A DNA stretch of 64,000 nt from Manduca sexta (lineage: Eukaryota > Arthropoda > Insecta > Lepidoptera > Sphingidae), in NCBI RefSeq assembly GCF_014839805.1, contig NC_051138.1, positions 7,686,983 to 7,750,982 on the forward strand, read 5' to 3'. How positions within the stretch are numbered: the first letter of the stretch is position 1; the number at the start of each line of letters is the position of its first letter. Shown here piece by piece: positions 1 through 13,600 of the stretch. Under the pieces are notes generated by a model, which saw only the letters and a program-made list of their open reading frames with translations, was not told where the DNA came from and ran no database searches. The position numbers and the translations under genes are program-made.

Positions 1-471
1 TTTGATAATAAACAGACATAACTTATGTGTCAACTTTCCCCATATTAAAAAATAATAAATAAAACAAATTTCATAAAATATATATTTTTTGTATTTTTAT
101 TCACTATTGTTATTATGGTTTATTAACCTAGTTATATTCCATTTTGTAAGGCAAATCATGACTACCGAAACATTTTTTTATTTCACAAAGCTGCCTTTGA
201 GTTAGGTTAGTCAATTATTGAGTGTGCAATATTAACAAGCTAGTTTTGCTGACAAGTCTAATGAAGCCACTTTGATATAGTTTCTCAGAACTAAATACTG
301 TCTTTATTCTTAGAGAAACGGTAGTTTGTATGTTAATCCCTGAATCAACTTGAGTACAAAATGCATTCATTTCCGAATTTTCCTTTGTCAGTTTACTTAC
401 AACAAATTAAATATCTTCATAAACTTTTTAATTATAATGAATAGGATGAGTATTTCACATGAAAATTGCAG

Positions 472-557
472 GCATTTAAATTCTACCAATTTTGCTTTAT
501 CTTTGCGATTGTGTGCATTTAATTTCTACCAATTTTGCTTTATCTTTGTGATTTAAG
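472..557. repeat. 43-bp direct duplication
   Basis: Two adjacent units of about 43 bp, both with the core CTACCAATTTTGCTTTATCT; the copies differ at only a few bases. Local tandem duplication in intron sequence. Confidence 0.85.
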
Positions 558-1389
558 TCAATTTTAGGCACAACTCACCTGTCTCAGGCTGTTCTTAGTT
601 CTTTTTTAATATTGACTATCGCGAATGTTTTTGGCAGCAAAATTTGTCATTAATTTATGCAATAAAAATGCAACTGCTTAAATTTACAATATTTATGTTA
701 TAAATTCATCCAATTCTTCCAACTTTCTAAAGACACTTGAACTTCTTTGAATTATTCTTTTACTGATATCCAAAAGTGATAGGGTATTATTTATGAGATC
801 TCTTTTTTGTTTTCGCTTTAAATGACGAGACGAGCTTGCCGTTCTTTTGATGGTGTGCGATACGATCGCCCACAAACAATAGAACCACCATCCAACACCT
901 TAAATTACAAAGCATTGTTTGGTATTTCACTGCGCTCGACTTCCAAATATGTGAGATGTTAAGCCTTGTTATGTCGAGTAGTTACACTGGCTACAATTTT
1001 CTTCAAACTGTAACACAAATGTGACTACACACTGCTGCTTGACGGCAAAGATAGACATTGCAAGGCTATCTACCCGGTCTGTCAAGTATGGGAGACCTAC
1101 CACTTGTACTTTCTGTACCTAATCTGATATACCAAATATAAAATGTAGTATCTACTTCAATATTATTATGAAACTAATTATGAATTATCACAACTCACTA
1201 ATATTTATTAATAACAAATGTTTTTGTGTAAACACAAAGGGAACATAACAAATCGAATGTTTTCATAATGTTACTGTAAAAGGCCTTATATCTGTATATC
1301 TTAGGTAGTAAATCTCAAGATTTACCAATGTGTACTAGTAATTAATGTGAGGATTTTATAACAACGAATAAGTTTTCTGAATATTGTCT

Positions 1390-1429
1390 TTAAAATGTCG
1401 TTCAATAATTGTTTTGAGCGACATTTTAA
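1390..1429. repeat. short inverted repeat
   Basis: An 11-bp perfect stem (TTAAAATGTCG at 1390-1400 and its complement at 1419-1429) with an 18-base loop. No terminator-like or RNA-gene context. Confidence 0.7.
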
Positions 1430-1613
1430 CGTATTCAAATGAGCTATCTGCCGATTTCAGTAAAGGGTCCCAATCGATCTTTTCGATCGATCGTGATAAT
1501 TTACTAATCAGAACAGTTTTTTACATGTTTACTTTGATGGATTTATTTGCGGGTTTGGATCTAATCTTATGACTGGAGTCATTTATTAAAATCGGCCTGA
1601 CATTTGCGCGCAG

Positions 1614-4600
1614 GACAAGGTTCACAACCGGGGGCCAGCGGCGAACCCGGAAGTGCAGTTGTAGGCAGGGGGTCGCGCCGCGGTGGCGGTCGCGTTCTGC
1701 CAGAACAACTCAGCGTGCTGCGGACTCGTCCGGCCACTGTGCAGTCCAAGAAAGGTATGTTAACTATTACATAACATTGGTCAACTAGTAGTAATATAAC
1801 CAAATCTCAATGGAGGTCAGGCCTGCTCAACAATACAACTTTTCCAATGTGTGCGCGCATGTTGCTTATTGCTTGATTCAAGATCTTTTCTGTTTTATAC
1901 ACTATAAACAAAAAATATATTAATTAATTGTATCACTGCCATTTAGGTGTACATATTGCTATGGGTTCTTTATTACCTGAATGAAATTAAATAAAACAAT
2001 TCAGCATATAAGGCTCATCATGTTCATTTGTCAACATTTTATTAATATTTTTAAAAAATTGGGTACAATAAATGCCACTACAAGCAACACGCGAAATTAA
2101 CCAAACATACAAATCCACAGGTACATCTGGCACTCCGCTGGATCTATGCGCAAATTATTTCACGGTTCAGACAACTCCACAATGGTGTCTATATCAGTAC
2201 CACGTGGACATATCGCCCGAGGAAGACAGCACTGGTGTTCGTAAATCATTATTGCGCATACACGCCAAGACATTAGGAGGGTAAGGTCACTTTAATGATT
2301 TAAAGTATTACAATTATATATATAATATAGCATCTCACAAAATAGCGGACCTTAAATAAGCAGGTAACACAAAATAATTTCCTTTCTTGTTTTACGAGTA
2401 TGGATATAGTATGCATTTGCTGACAGCAATTCGACTAATTTGACGATGTAGAGGCGTGGGAAGATGGGGGTCTTGATAGTGTATGGAGTGCGACATATTG
2501 TTTTAAATAACGTGAAGTGAAATGAAACCCTAAATGAAAGTAATTGGTGACCCCTTGGTACTTATACCATACACAATAAAAATAGATCCTATTAAATAAC
2601 CATTTTTGTCGACGTTTTTTGTAGAAACTCGTGAATATAGTAAATTTAAATTACGAAGCATTTACATTTGTACTATTAGAGACATATTTATTAACATACT
2701 TGACAAACTTTATAAGTTATATCAATCGCTTCACTTAATTTCATTGTTAAAATGAATAAAACCCTCTCCTGAAGTGATAAATTACTATCTCAACTTGTAT
2801 TTTCTACAGTTAGAAGGTATTGGCAGTTCACTGTTCATTTGCAATTTGTAAGCAAAATGTATATTTATTTTAGTTGGGTTAGCACAGGATATAGATTAAA
2901 ATATACAAAAAACATACTATGATAAAATATTTATTACAAATTACTTACTCTGAATATTCTTTTCACCAATTTAAATAATAATCATAAATCGAACAAAGAT
3001 TTTTAAAATAATACATTGGGAAGTACTTTTTGAAAGTTGAATTTTTCATTTTCTATTCTTGTTCATATAAACAGTACAGTAAAACATATTTACATACATT
3101 AAAATTATTTAAATACTATTATTTTTTGCTCATGTGATGTTACTAGATCAAAATGTGCAATGCGCCTGGTGCACCGTCAGTCCTGAGAACATGAGCACAG
3201 GCTGAGTCTGTATAAAAAGGTTTTTCTGTGTGTGCTCACACACACCTCGCGTTTCGTACTGTACCTCTCACAGAGCAAATGTATGTCCATTGAAAAAAAT
3301 GCCAGGGTAAAAACAAGCCTGTATGTTAATCCAGGACATGATCTACCCAGGTACCATGTGCAACCAAATTCAGCAGTTTCTGCATTTAGTTCTTATAAAC
3401 ATTTTTTTTTCTTTTTTGAACTTTCGCCATTTAGTTCTTATAATTTTTTTTTCTTTTTTAAACTTTCGCGTGATCTTTTGACTAAAGCCAGTTATTGCAA
3501 AATTTGTTCCTCTTCCACAGGTATTTGTTTGATGGCACTGTGCTATATACAGTGAAGCGTCTTCACCCTGATCCATTGGAATTATATTCCGATCGCAAGA
3601 ACGACGGAGAACGCATGCGTATTTTAATAAAAGTAAGGAAATTTTCTTATTTAAGCTTAGTATCCCCTTGCCAGTGCATAAGCGCACTTAATGGAAATCT
3701 AAAAAAAGGTTTCAACATAAGTTACAATAATTTGTTGTGTGTCCTAAATACATTCATTTATTTATACAAGAGATATGCATGTACTAGCTGTATAATTACA
3801 AGTACAATATATTGTTACAGTTGACCTGCGATGTCAGTCCCGGTGACTACCATTACATACAGATATTTAACATCATCATAAGGAAATGTTTCTATCTGCT
3901 TCAACTGCAGCTGATGGGCCGTGATTATTTTGATCCTGCTGCAAAGGTAATGTAGCCATAACATTAATTAGATTTGTTTTGCATGAATTTGACCTGTACA
4001 ACTTTACCATTGAATTCATGCATTTATGTATTACAGATTGATATACCAGAGTACAAACTGCAGATTTGGCCTGGATACAAAACCACGATAAACCAATATG
4101 AAGACCGTCTCCTTATGGTGACTGAAATAGCACATAAGGTACTTCATTTATATATTTTTGGAGTTCAATTATAGGGATTCTAGAATCGTCATTTATGTTA
4201 AAATATTTCAAGGTTCTACGTCTCGACACAGTCCTTCAGATGCTTTCTGAATATGCTGCAACAAAAGGTAGCAACTATAAGAAAATTTTCCTGGAAGATG
4301 TTGTTGGTAAGTGTCACTTACTTTATCCATACTTATAATTGCGAAAGTAACTGCCTACTTTGTATTCCAGGAAAATTTATAGCAGGACTTATATCTTGAG
4401 AAAACCTTTGTGACCTTTCTTTAACTGAGAAAATCTATTTACAAATTTCTGCCAGACTAACCAGTTTAAACAATCCCACTGACTAAAATGATAATGTTTT
4501 TTTTTTAGCTAACCTAGATTATAAGTTTAATGTGCAGTCAATATCCTATGAGTGTTAATCATATTTTAGGTAAGATTGTAATGACTGATTATAATAAACG

Positions 4601-7600
4601 GACGTACCGAGTGGACGATGTAGCCTGGACCGAATCCCCGCGTTCCACATTCAAGATGAGGGATGAAACTGTTACATACATTGATTATTATTCCAAGGTA
4701 AGCGAGTATTGATTTCTTTTTTCATTTGATGTTCTCTTTAACTTACACATAGCGTAGAAATTTTAGCTCGCCTTACGGTGTGTGGCGGGATTTTCTAACA
4801 CCGTTGCTAGTGGTAGGATATATTTTATATTTGTCCGGATAATGATCACCGTACACAAGACGTTAAAAAAGATGGCCCACGTAAGTGTCGCGTTCCTGGA
4901 TCAGTCTATGTACATCGGGTTCCAATAGGCCATAATAATTGTGTCGACTGCCGAAGGGTTATCTCTCCTCAGTCGACACTCTATTGGACCCTACTCAACT
5001 TACTATCAAGTGCAGTGGGGCCACCTTGCAATGCACATAAAAAAAACCAAGTGATATTCAGAGCTTTATATTAGAAAAGCACTGCATAAATAAATAAGTT
5101 AAATATAAATACTTTATTCTAGAAATACAACATAAGGATCCAAGATGCAGGCCAGCCTTTGCTGGTGTCGCGTTCCAAGCCACGCGAGATCCGCGCCGGC
5201 ATGCCCGAGCTCGTGTACCTGATACCAGAGCTGTGCCGCCAGACCGGCCTGTCCGATGAGATGCGCGCCAATTTCAAACTGATGCGATCTCTCGACATCC
5301 ACACCAAGATTGGACCGGACAAGAGAATTCAAAAATTACTCAGCTTCAATAAAAGGTTCACTCAGACACGAGAAGTAGTGGAGGTTTGTGTATACTACAA
5401 TATTGCTATTTTTTGCCGGCGATGTTGCGACCTTGAGTAATTTTTTGAAAAAAAGCCACTGTTTTTCTTACTATCAAATATTTCACACAGAACTAAGAAT
5501 ATGATATTCAATTTTAAAATTATTCATAATAAATTCCATTTAAAGGAACTAGGCACCTGGTCCCTGAAACTGTCAAACGACCTGGTGAGGTTCAAGGGTC
5601 GCCAACTGCCCCCCGAAAATATAATTCAAGGCAACAACATCCGGTACCCAGCTGGAGATACAACAGAAGGCTGGACCAAAGACATGCGGTAAATAATTTA
5701 TTATAAATAAATTACCACTAATTAAATCTTCCTTATTGCTGACATATAAACACGGACTGCTACATAAGTAAAAGATTCAAAAATATATCTCAGCAAGAAA
5801 CATATAATTACTTTTGTTATAGATCCAAGCCATTGCTGACGTTAGCCAACATGCCATCGTGGGTGGTGATAATTCCGGACCGCCAGCGACGCGACGGCGA
5901 GCCATTTGTCGACCTCATCATGAAAACTGGCGCCGGAGTCGGCTTCAGAATGCCTCGTCCAGAGATTGGTAAAGCAATTTTTTTTTTAAAGTTCGCTTCA
6001 ACATTATCTATGTTTAATACTTTAATAGGTATAGGGTTTATAACGTTTTTATTTTGAAGTATAATTTTGATTATTCAAACACAGTAGTCTGATGGCAACT
6101 AGAATTTCATTCTTGTACATTAAATTGTCTACAAAAAGCAATTCATTATTTCACAGTTGGAATCCGAAATGATGGTCCGATGGAGTACGCCAATATGTGC
6201 GAAAATGTTATAGCTCGTAAAAACCCTGCTTTAATCTTGTGTGTTTTGGCCAGGAACTTTTCGGACAGGTAAGTGCTTTATTTTTTACGAAATTATTAAT
6301 TGACTTTTTAGTTACTTTCAAGTACAGAACAGTTGCTTGCAATAATTATGTTAAGCGGTGATAGCCTAGTTGGGTATGGCACGGACTGTCGATACGAATG
6401 TCCGCAGGTTCAAATAGCAAAAGTACGCACCTCTTTCTTTTCTAAAAATGATGTATGTATTGTTTGTGAATTGTTACTTGCTGAAACAGTGAAGAAAACC
6501 ATCGTGAGGACACCAGCATGCCTGAAAAGGTTTATGTAGGATTTTTGAGGCTGTGTTAAGTCTACCGATCCGCACTATGGGAGTGTGGTGGATTCGGGCC
6601 GAATCCCTCTCAGCACTAGGGGAGGCCCGTGCCATACCCGTGCTGTGCCGTGGGCAGTACATAATACCGGGCTAATATTATTATCACTTTATGAGAATAA
6701 TTATTTTTAAACAACTGAAGCCAGCAGCATTACTGCGCATCATTAAATGGCTTTATTTCTAATTGAAATGCAACAGACCTCGCTCCCTATTGCTTGGAGA
6801 CAGAAATTCTTATTATGAGTTACCTACATGTCTTTTTTTTTTCAGATATGAAGCAATCAAAAAGAAGTGTACTATCGACCGCGCTGTACCCACTCAAGTG
6901 GTGTGTGCCAGAAACATGACCAGCAAATCAGCCATGTCCATTGCAACAAAAGTTGCTATACAAATTAATTGCAAGGTATGTTTTGAGTACTTTCATATTT
7001 TACTGAGTTTTAAAAATATGACGAAATGACAGTTGTTAATCCAAGACGTTTATTGTGACCATTGAAAAATGACACCTCATTAAAATATAATTGAACAGCT
7101 CGGAGGATGCCCGTGGACCGTGGACATCCCACTGCCATCCCTAATGGTGATCGGGTACGACGTGTGCCATGACACGCGCTCCAAGGAGAAGAGTTTCGGC
7201 GCGTTCGTGGCGACGCTCGACAAGCAGATGACGCAGTACTACTCGGTCGTCAACGCGCACACCTCCGGCGAGGAGCTCAGCGCTCACATGAGCTTCAACA
7301 TCGCCTCGGCCGTCAAGAAATTCCGCGAACGAAACGGTAATTTTTATATTATAAGTATATTTATATTATGAGTAATTTTTGCAACTCATTGTGTCTATAA
7401 GGAACAATAACCGATTGCGCTTCTGTTTCGTTGAAAAAAATCAACTCTCGCTATACACAACATGTTTGTTGCTGTTTGAAAAGCTGGACTTGTTTGCTGC
7501 TGTATGAAGCCAGGTCACTAACTATTTAGATATACCTTATATTTATATTTTAAACCAACAGGTACACTGCCAGGCCGTATCTTCATCTACAGAGACGGTG

Positions 7601-8439
7601 TAGGCGACGGACAAATACCTTATGTCCACAGCCATGAGGTAACATGCGCTAACTAGACATTTTGATATTTCAATAAAATATCCTATGTGTTTGGATGCCC
7701 TGATTCTATTGAATTTCACAGGTCGGCGAGATCAAGAAGAAACTGGCTGAAATATACGCGGGAGCCGAAATGAAGATGGCGTTTATAATTGTATCCAAAC
7801 GCATCAATACACGTATATTTGTGGACCGCGGAAACACAGGTGACAATCCTCGCCCAGGCACAGTCATTGATGATGTTGTCACTCTGCCCGAACGGTTAGT
7901 ATACTTGGTTACTTATGTCAAATAAAAATTTGAACTCATAATAATATGTACAAATTATGCACATATACATTTTCGTTATTCTATTTTAAACTAAAAAGTA
8001 ACCGAAAGTATTTATGTATGTTTTAAAGTTTGAACTTATTGTTACAGTTACGATTTCTACTTGGTGTCCCAAAATGTGCGCGAAGGCACAATCGCGCCGA
8101 CTTCTTACAACGTGATTGAGGACACTACAGGCCTTCATCCGGATCGAGTAAGTTGAAAATACACACCTATGTCATGCTCATAAAATTTCTGATCAACTTG
8201 TCATCAATATGCTTGCCCTTATTTTCCTTATCAATATTGCTACTCTAAATAAAAGAGTAATGTTTGATTTTCAGATTCAGCGTTTGACCTACAAACTGAC
8301 GCACATGTACTTCAACTGCTCGTCGCAAGTGCGCGTGCCGTCTGTGTGCCAGTACGCACACAAACTTGCATTCCTGGCAGCTAATAGTCTTCACAACCAA
8401 CCTCATTACTCATTAAATGAGACTTTGTATTTCCTTTAA
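1614..8439 (+). CDS. Siwi: PIWI-clade Argonaute, Siwi-like (5' end outside window)
   Basis: piRNA-guided RNA slicer that silences transposons in the germline, acting in perinuclear granules. Seventeen exons read in phase: 1614-1754, 2121-2280, 3521-3632, 3821-3946, 4037-4138, 4213-4306, 4570-4697, 5123-5383, 5546-5688, 5823-5968, 6157-6268, 6846-6975, 7099-7336, 7562-7638, 7722-7894, 8048-8147, 8275-8439, giving 801 residues. Seen: an RG-rich N-terminal stretch (GRGSRRGGGR), the typical substrate of arginine methylation and Tudor binding; PAZ over the fourth to eighth exons; MID with PTQVVCARNM and KVAIQINCK; PIWI with GYDVCHD (Asp codon 7159-7161), SGEELS, YRDGVGDG and YKLTHMYFNCS, so the DEDH slicer residues are intact; C-terminus ends ETLYFL. 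The first exon starts in mid-codon and no RG-rich exon is visible in 1-1613, so about 100 residues lie to the left. It belongs to the Siwi/Aub side rather than Ago3, judged from remembered family sequence. Confidence 0.96.
3383..3469. repeat. 45-bp tandem duplication in a Siwi intron
   Basis: Two adjacent units that start CATTTAGTTCTTATAA, continue with a T-rich run and end AACTTTCGC. They sit about 50 bases before the acceptor of the third visible Siwi exon and add an extra pyrimidine tract there. Confidence 0.8.
4810..5048 (+). mobile_element. unclassified SINE-like repeat, copy 1
   Basis: Lies in a Siwi intron. It shares blocks such as TGTCGCGTTCC, GGTTCCAA-AGGCC-ATAATTGTGT and AGTGCAGTGGGG with copies at 21552-21767 and 57321-57527, and ends in an A-rich tail. 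The segment between two GTCGAC-type sites can pair. No protein frame, so probably a short non-autonomous retroelement. Confidence 0.7.
6350..6695 (+). mobile_element. tRNA-derived SINE (family A), copy 1
   Basis: Lies in the Siwi intron between exons 6157-6268 and 6846-6975. The head carries an A-box-like GATAGCCTAGTTGGG and a B-box-like GCAGGTTCAAAT; the tail is a TAATATTATTA run. AATAATTAT flanks both sides as a probable target duplication. A reverse-strand copy lies at 12248-12572. Confidence 0.85.
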
Positions 8440-8566
8440 ATAAGTATGAATATGTATAGTACATAGTACAGTAAAAATGTTCCAAGCGAAATTAATCTAC
8501 CTTCTTAAATAATATATGTGCGTGACCTGTTTCGTGGTGCCAGAGTATAAGCTATTTTTAAAGTAG

Positions 8567-8572
8567 AATAAA
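8567..8572 (+). terminator. Siwi polyadenylation signal
   Basis: AATAAA 128 bases after the Siwi stop codon, the first canonical hexamer downstream. Confidence 0.7.
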
Positions 8573-10678
8573 TATATTTTACGACTGGCTAAGCCTTAAA
8601 TTTTACTCTTAAGTGATAAAATAAGGCCAAAAACAGGTTTACGCGTATTGGGATTAACAAACTTTTTACTGAATATTATCTACACATATACAGCCAGTGT
8701 TTAGACATACTGAATTTTGTATGCCCTAAATGAGCAACCAACATCTTACGTTGCATTGTGTCATACAAATTTATTATTTAAGAGTAGGTAATTGGTATAA
8801 AGTATGGTCCACCCACCGATTTTCACTTATTAAGTTTACCACATAAAACAATCTTTCAATTATATAATACCCTATATGCATACCAAATTATTATTCCATT
8901 AATGTATTTAGTCAACATGGTAAACATATTCGTCATACACTTGTATACACTCAGTTTTGGATGAATAGTTAATATGAGTAAAATGGTCAATTCTCTTTAT
9001 TTTAAAGGTAAAATTGAGTAAAATCTTTGTTAGTCATAATAATAATACATATATGACCAGGCCTAAGCTGGTAAGTAAGAAGTATTAATTATTAGATTTA
9101 AGTGATGTTTAAAAAATCTCAGATCTTAAATAGATCTTTAAATATCATCATTCATACAAGTAATTTGTAACATAAAATGGTGATACAAATCATTAGGATC
9201 TGTGAACACCACCGATTTATTTCCTTTTTATGTTTTGTTTCTCAGTTGTTAAGACGTTTTGTGATATTATTTCCTATATTCACTTGTCAGGTATTGAAGG
9301 CAAATTCATTTGAGTAAATATGGCCATACTCAAAATAGAATACTTAAGTGAAAAAATACCTGACTTACTGCCAGTGGCATTTATTGTTTTAGTATATTTA
9401 GATTTAAGTTTTGATTTTTATTATGACGGTATCATAAAGCTTTCTAATAATAAGAACTTTAAAAACTGCGTTTATGACAGCTGGTCATCGGCAACAAAGT
9501 TGATTCTGGTTGCTTCCGATTTATAACAAAATGTTAGTTGTGTTTTTTTTTAAATACATTTTTCTATTTTCATAAATTTTCTTTTAATTATACCTCTTCG
9601 AAATGAACTAAATTTGTATTAAAAGTTTCGCCAAATATATTCGTCCCAATACCTAAGCAGCAGATGATATAAGTACAACATGTACAAAATTATACCTGAT
9701 GATATGATGATGATCATCACCTCGCATCAGTCAGTACCGTCTCTTTCAGTTCGAATGGCTCTTGAATGTAGTTCCAGTGCACTATTATAAATAATTTTAC
9801 TTTTAATACATCGCTGTAACGTGGCTAAATTGATTCACTATTTTCTTAACTTGAATAGACTAAGATAATATTTAATATTTATCATTCACCTTTCTCCAGG
9901 TTTTTGTGACATATATTCGAACCTTGTATTTGTATAGACAAGTTTTTGTATGTGGTCGCATTTTTCTGAAAACTTACGAGATTAAATTATACTATCATAA
10001 GGAACAAATACGTAACTTTTTCTTTTCTAAGTGAGTTAAAAACATTAGTAGATAATCGGTAATAAAAAACATAATATGAATATAAATTTATGTAGAAAAG
10101 TAATTTTTCAATGGCGACAGTACAATCATCCGTAACTTTTGCAAGACTGTCCCTGATGCGAACTGACACTGGAAAAAATATCAGTAGGTTTTAAGCTGCG
10201 TTTTAATTTAGTCCATGAAAAAAACACTGCAGAGGACATATAAAGCAGTTTTAAACCTCTATAAGCAAATGAGTACGACAAATTATTCTAATGGGAATGA
10301 GTTGAAGTCAGAATCGAGAGATATAAAAATGATTTAGAACCAATGAACATTGGATATTACCAAATCATAAAGAACTAAGACTCTTAGAATAAATACATAC
10401 GTGTAACATATTGTAAAAAAACTGTATACTGCAACTAGACTAGACATTTATTATGTTTTTGATGTGGACATCATTGCAATATTGGCCATGTGGGTGAAAT
10501 TAATTTCTTAAGAATCGATCGATTTCTTTGTTTACGTCTAAAAGAGCCATAGCAACCCTATTTATTGTCCGTCGCTGAATAGAAAGTCGTGCATAGCGAT
10601 GTATACCTATCTAATACAAAGTGGGCGGGCAAAAAAACATTGTTGCTAGGAACTTCGTCATTTGTTGCTCTGAGCACC
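8573..10678. other. intergenic spacer between Siwi and CCDC170
   Basis: About 2.1 kb of AT-rich sequence. Open frames (for example 9320-9526) are short, show no recognised motif and have no splice support. The last 100 bases must contain the CCDC170 start region. A 17-codon upstream ORF (10599-10649) would precede the main start if transcription begins left of it. Confidence 0.6.
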
Positions 10679-13600
10679 ATGGAAGACGATAAAGTGTCAG
10701 AAGAAGCGGAGAATTGGAAACTATACGAAACACTGCATACAAAAAGTCCTACAGAAGTAAGTTCTTGTGAAATGTTTTTATTTCGAGTGCAAAAACAATT
10801 AGGAATATTCGACAGTACCGAATATTACTATAGTATAGTTAGGTACAGTACGTGCTTAGTAATTAGTAATGACTATGTTCTATGTTGAAGGGCCCCGTTT
10901 TCGCACTTAGCCCGTAGTAGGTCGGGCCGTTGTGCGTAAATAAGTAACGACTTAATGCTTCGAAAGGAAACTGACAAGTAAAACTTATTTTACAACCTTA
11001 TGTTCTCAACATACGTAGGTACCTATTTAGAGCACATAGTCCTATACTGAGCGCTAAACCCTAAAACGACAAATACCTACTTATTAAATTTGAATTCTTG
11101 CACTGCCATCTAGATACAGAAAACGCAAAAATTGTTTAAATGTTGATTACAAAAAGCTAAACTCTAGGTACGTTGAAAAGTACTTGGGTATCTTGTTCCC
11201 AGAAGTACCATAAAACTGGGTGAATGGGACACGAGAGCCGAAAAGGTACGACTTTTAAGTACTCACTTAGGTATATCCCAATTAATTTTCAGTTATAATT
11301 ATAACTCAACGTAATAATTGGCGCCCATTTAAAATATATAGTATATATTCTGGCTACGCTCTCAAATCTAATAATAATTTAGGGGGAATTTATGGTTTCT
11401 CAGACGACATAGTAGTTCAACAAACCTACAGCCATTCGTGTCGGGGGCAATTACGGTGATCCGCAGATATAATAATAAAAATATAATATTACATATCTGC
11501 ATTTTGTAAGAACGATAATCCCTACCGTTCTTTGACTCTAGAATCTAAATAATATACATAATACCTACTTATGGGTTACGTAACCCAAGACCCAGATAAT
11601 TATCCGAATCCTAATTACTAATCTCACCGTGTTTAAACGTTTGTAGCACGTAGATATTTGATTCCTATCGAATTTATTGTTTTTATGAGCTGTGTAAATC
11701 ACTTAACATCAAGTGACCTATTTTCACAGCCTAAACTAAAAAAAATACTATAATAATATAATAACATAATTTATATATTTAATTATTATGTATAAGAAAT
11801 CCAGGCCACAATGAAGTACAGGCCACAAACCTATTTCAGCAGCAGGTAGTAAGTACAGTAGATACAGATATATTATACAGGCTTTACTTTATGTAACTAG
11901 CCATTAAGAAATTATCATCTGTTTTGTAATAAAATAAATAAAAATTATAAGTTAAGGGAGTAATATCTGGGGCCGTAGCTAAGAAGCCTTTATACATTCC
12001 TCAACGATGATGTGTATGGGAATGGCATATCCTAGCGATAAACTTCGTTACGTTATATCAATCTCACACATTTTTGTGTTTTCCATAAGCGTTAACGATT
12101 GTAGAAATGTTTGACTTAGTCTTCTGGACCAGATTTCTTACCTAACTACGATACTTATAATATTTTTATACTAGATACTTATCGCACTAATATTTATTGA
12201 CCTTACCGTTGTATTTAGCGCAAGATAAATTGTTCAATAGGTAGTATAATAATAATATCAGCCCTGTATTATATACTTGCCCACTGCTGAGCACGGGCCT
12301 CCTCTACTACTGAGAGGGATTAGGCCTTAGTCCACCACGCTGGCCTAGTGCGGATTAGACTTCACACACCTTCGAAATTCCTATAGAGAACTTCTCAGAT
12401 GTGCAGGTTTCCTCACGATGTTTTCCTTCACCGTTAAAGCGAACGATAAATTCACAAAGAATACACACATGATTTTTTAGAAAAGTCAGAGGTGTGTGCC
12501 TTTGGGATTTGAACCTGCGGACGTTCGCCTCGGCAGTCCGTTCCACACCCAACTAGGCTATCGTCGCACCCAAATAGGTAGTATTATTGAACAATTTATT
12601 TTACTAACAGTATTAATAGATCATATGTTTTTAATCCACAAATTAAATTTAATCTTCTTTTATAATTTTTAAAATATTGTACCTATCTAATTCACAAGAA
12701 TTTGAACGATGAAAACGAACTCAGCGATTCCGTTGTGTTAGCATTTTATTACTAGAAATTTGGTAAACAATACCCACCCCGTGGTGTAGCGTGCAACGCT
12801 TCGTACCACGTACGGAATGCTCTTCTCTTGTAAACGTATACATACTTTGTTAGACGGCATTCTTGAAATTGTTTCTACCCTTACTTCCTTCCTGCAAGCG
12901 CTCCAAAATCAATGACGGTTGTCACGAACTCGCAACCAATCCAATCATCATACTAATAAATAATAACGTCCCTGGATTTATGTTAATAAAGCTGTGCATG
13001 TATATAGTATTATATCGTGACTCCCGCCGAGCAAGCTTTAAATAGCAATCCGAAACACGCTACGTTTCAAGCAAGGAGTACTTTAACTTCAGTAGTCTGC
13101 TTTTGCACGGCACGTGAAACTGTCTTTCAAAAATGCAGTAACCTTATGGAATTCTGGAAATAAGATATTTAGACGTTATAAATAATGTTTTGTCTACATT
13201 CTAATATAGATGGAAGGTGATTCTGGAAATGACATAATCACTACCTTGAGAAGTGATCTCGCGGGCCTACAATACAAGAGAGATAAATTAATATCTGAAG
13301 TAAGCATCAACTACATCGTTGCATGATATTAAATTCATTTTAAAAATATTATAACAATATCTTCATTAAGAATCACGTTTGCAGAATAGTGACTTAAAAA
13401 ACCAAATGTTGTCACGAGATCAAAGAGTGTTTGAACAGCAAGTGGAAATAGATCATCTACGCGAACAAAATGCTCGCCAAAATGCTATCATATCATCTCT
13501 CAAAAAAAAGATTCAAGATCTTGAAGAGTTACACCGAAATCTTCAAGCGGCACAAGGGCGCAGTGACCTGACAGTACAAACTTTACAAAGAGATAATAGA

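Larger units (their letters stand above)
1..1613 (+). other. Siwi 5' intron sequence
   Basis: AT-rich and without a supported exon. It ends in the acceptor that opens the first visible Siwi exon in mid-codon, so it is most likely intron. It holds a small direct duplication and a short inverted repeat, listed separately. Confidence 0.6.

Noticed and set aside
693..899. Minus-strand open frame with a plausible basic C-terminus (KRIIQRSSSVFRKLEELDEF)
   Set aside because: No ATG, no good acceptor before it, no upstream exon between 900 and 1600, and it lies in the Siwi intron. Not enough to call a nested gene.
1579..1803. Minus-strand ORF of 74 codons
   Set aside because: Shadow of the GC-rich RG-coding Siwi exon on the plus strand.
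3232..3687. Overlapping ORFs of about 105 codons on both strands
   Set aside because: Phe/Lys runs come from the poly-T tandem duplication; the plus frame only touches the Siwi exon 3521-3632 in the wrong phase.
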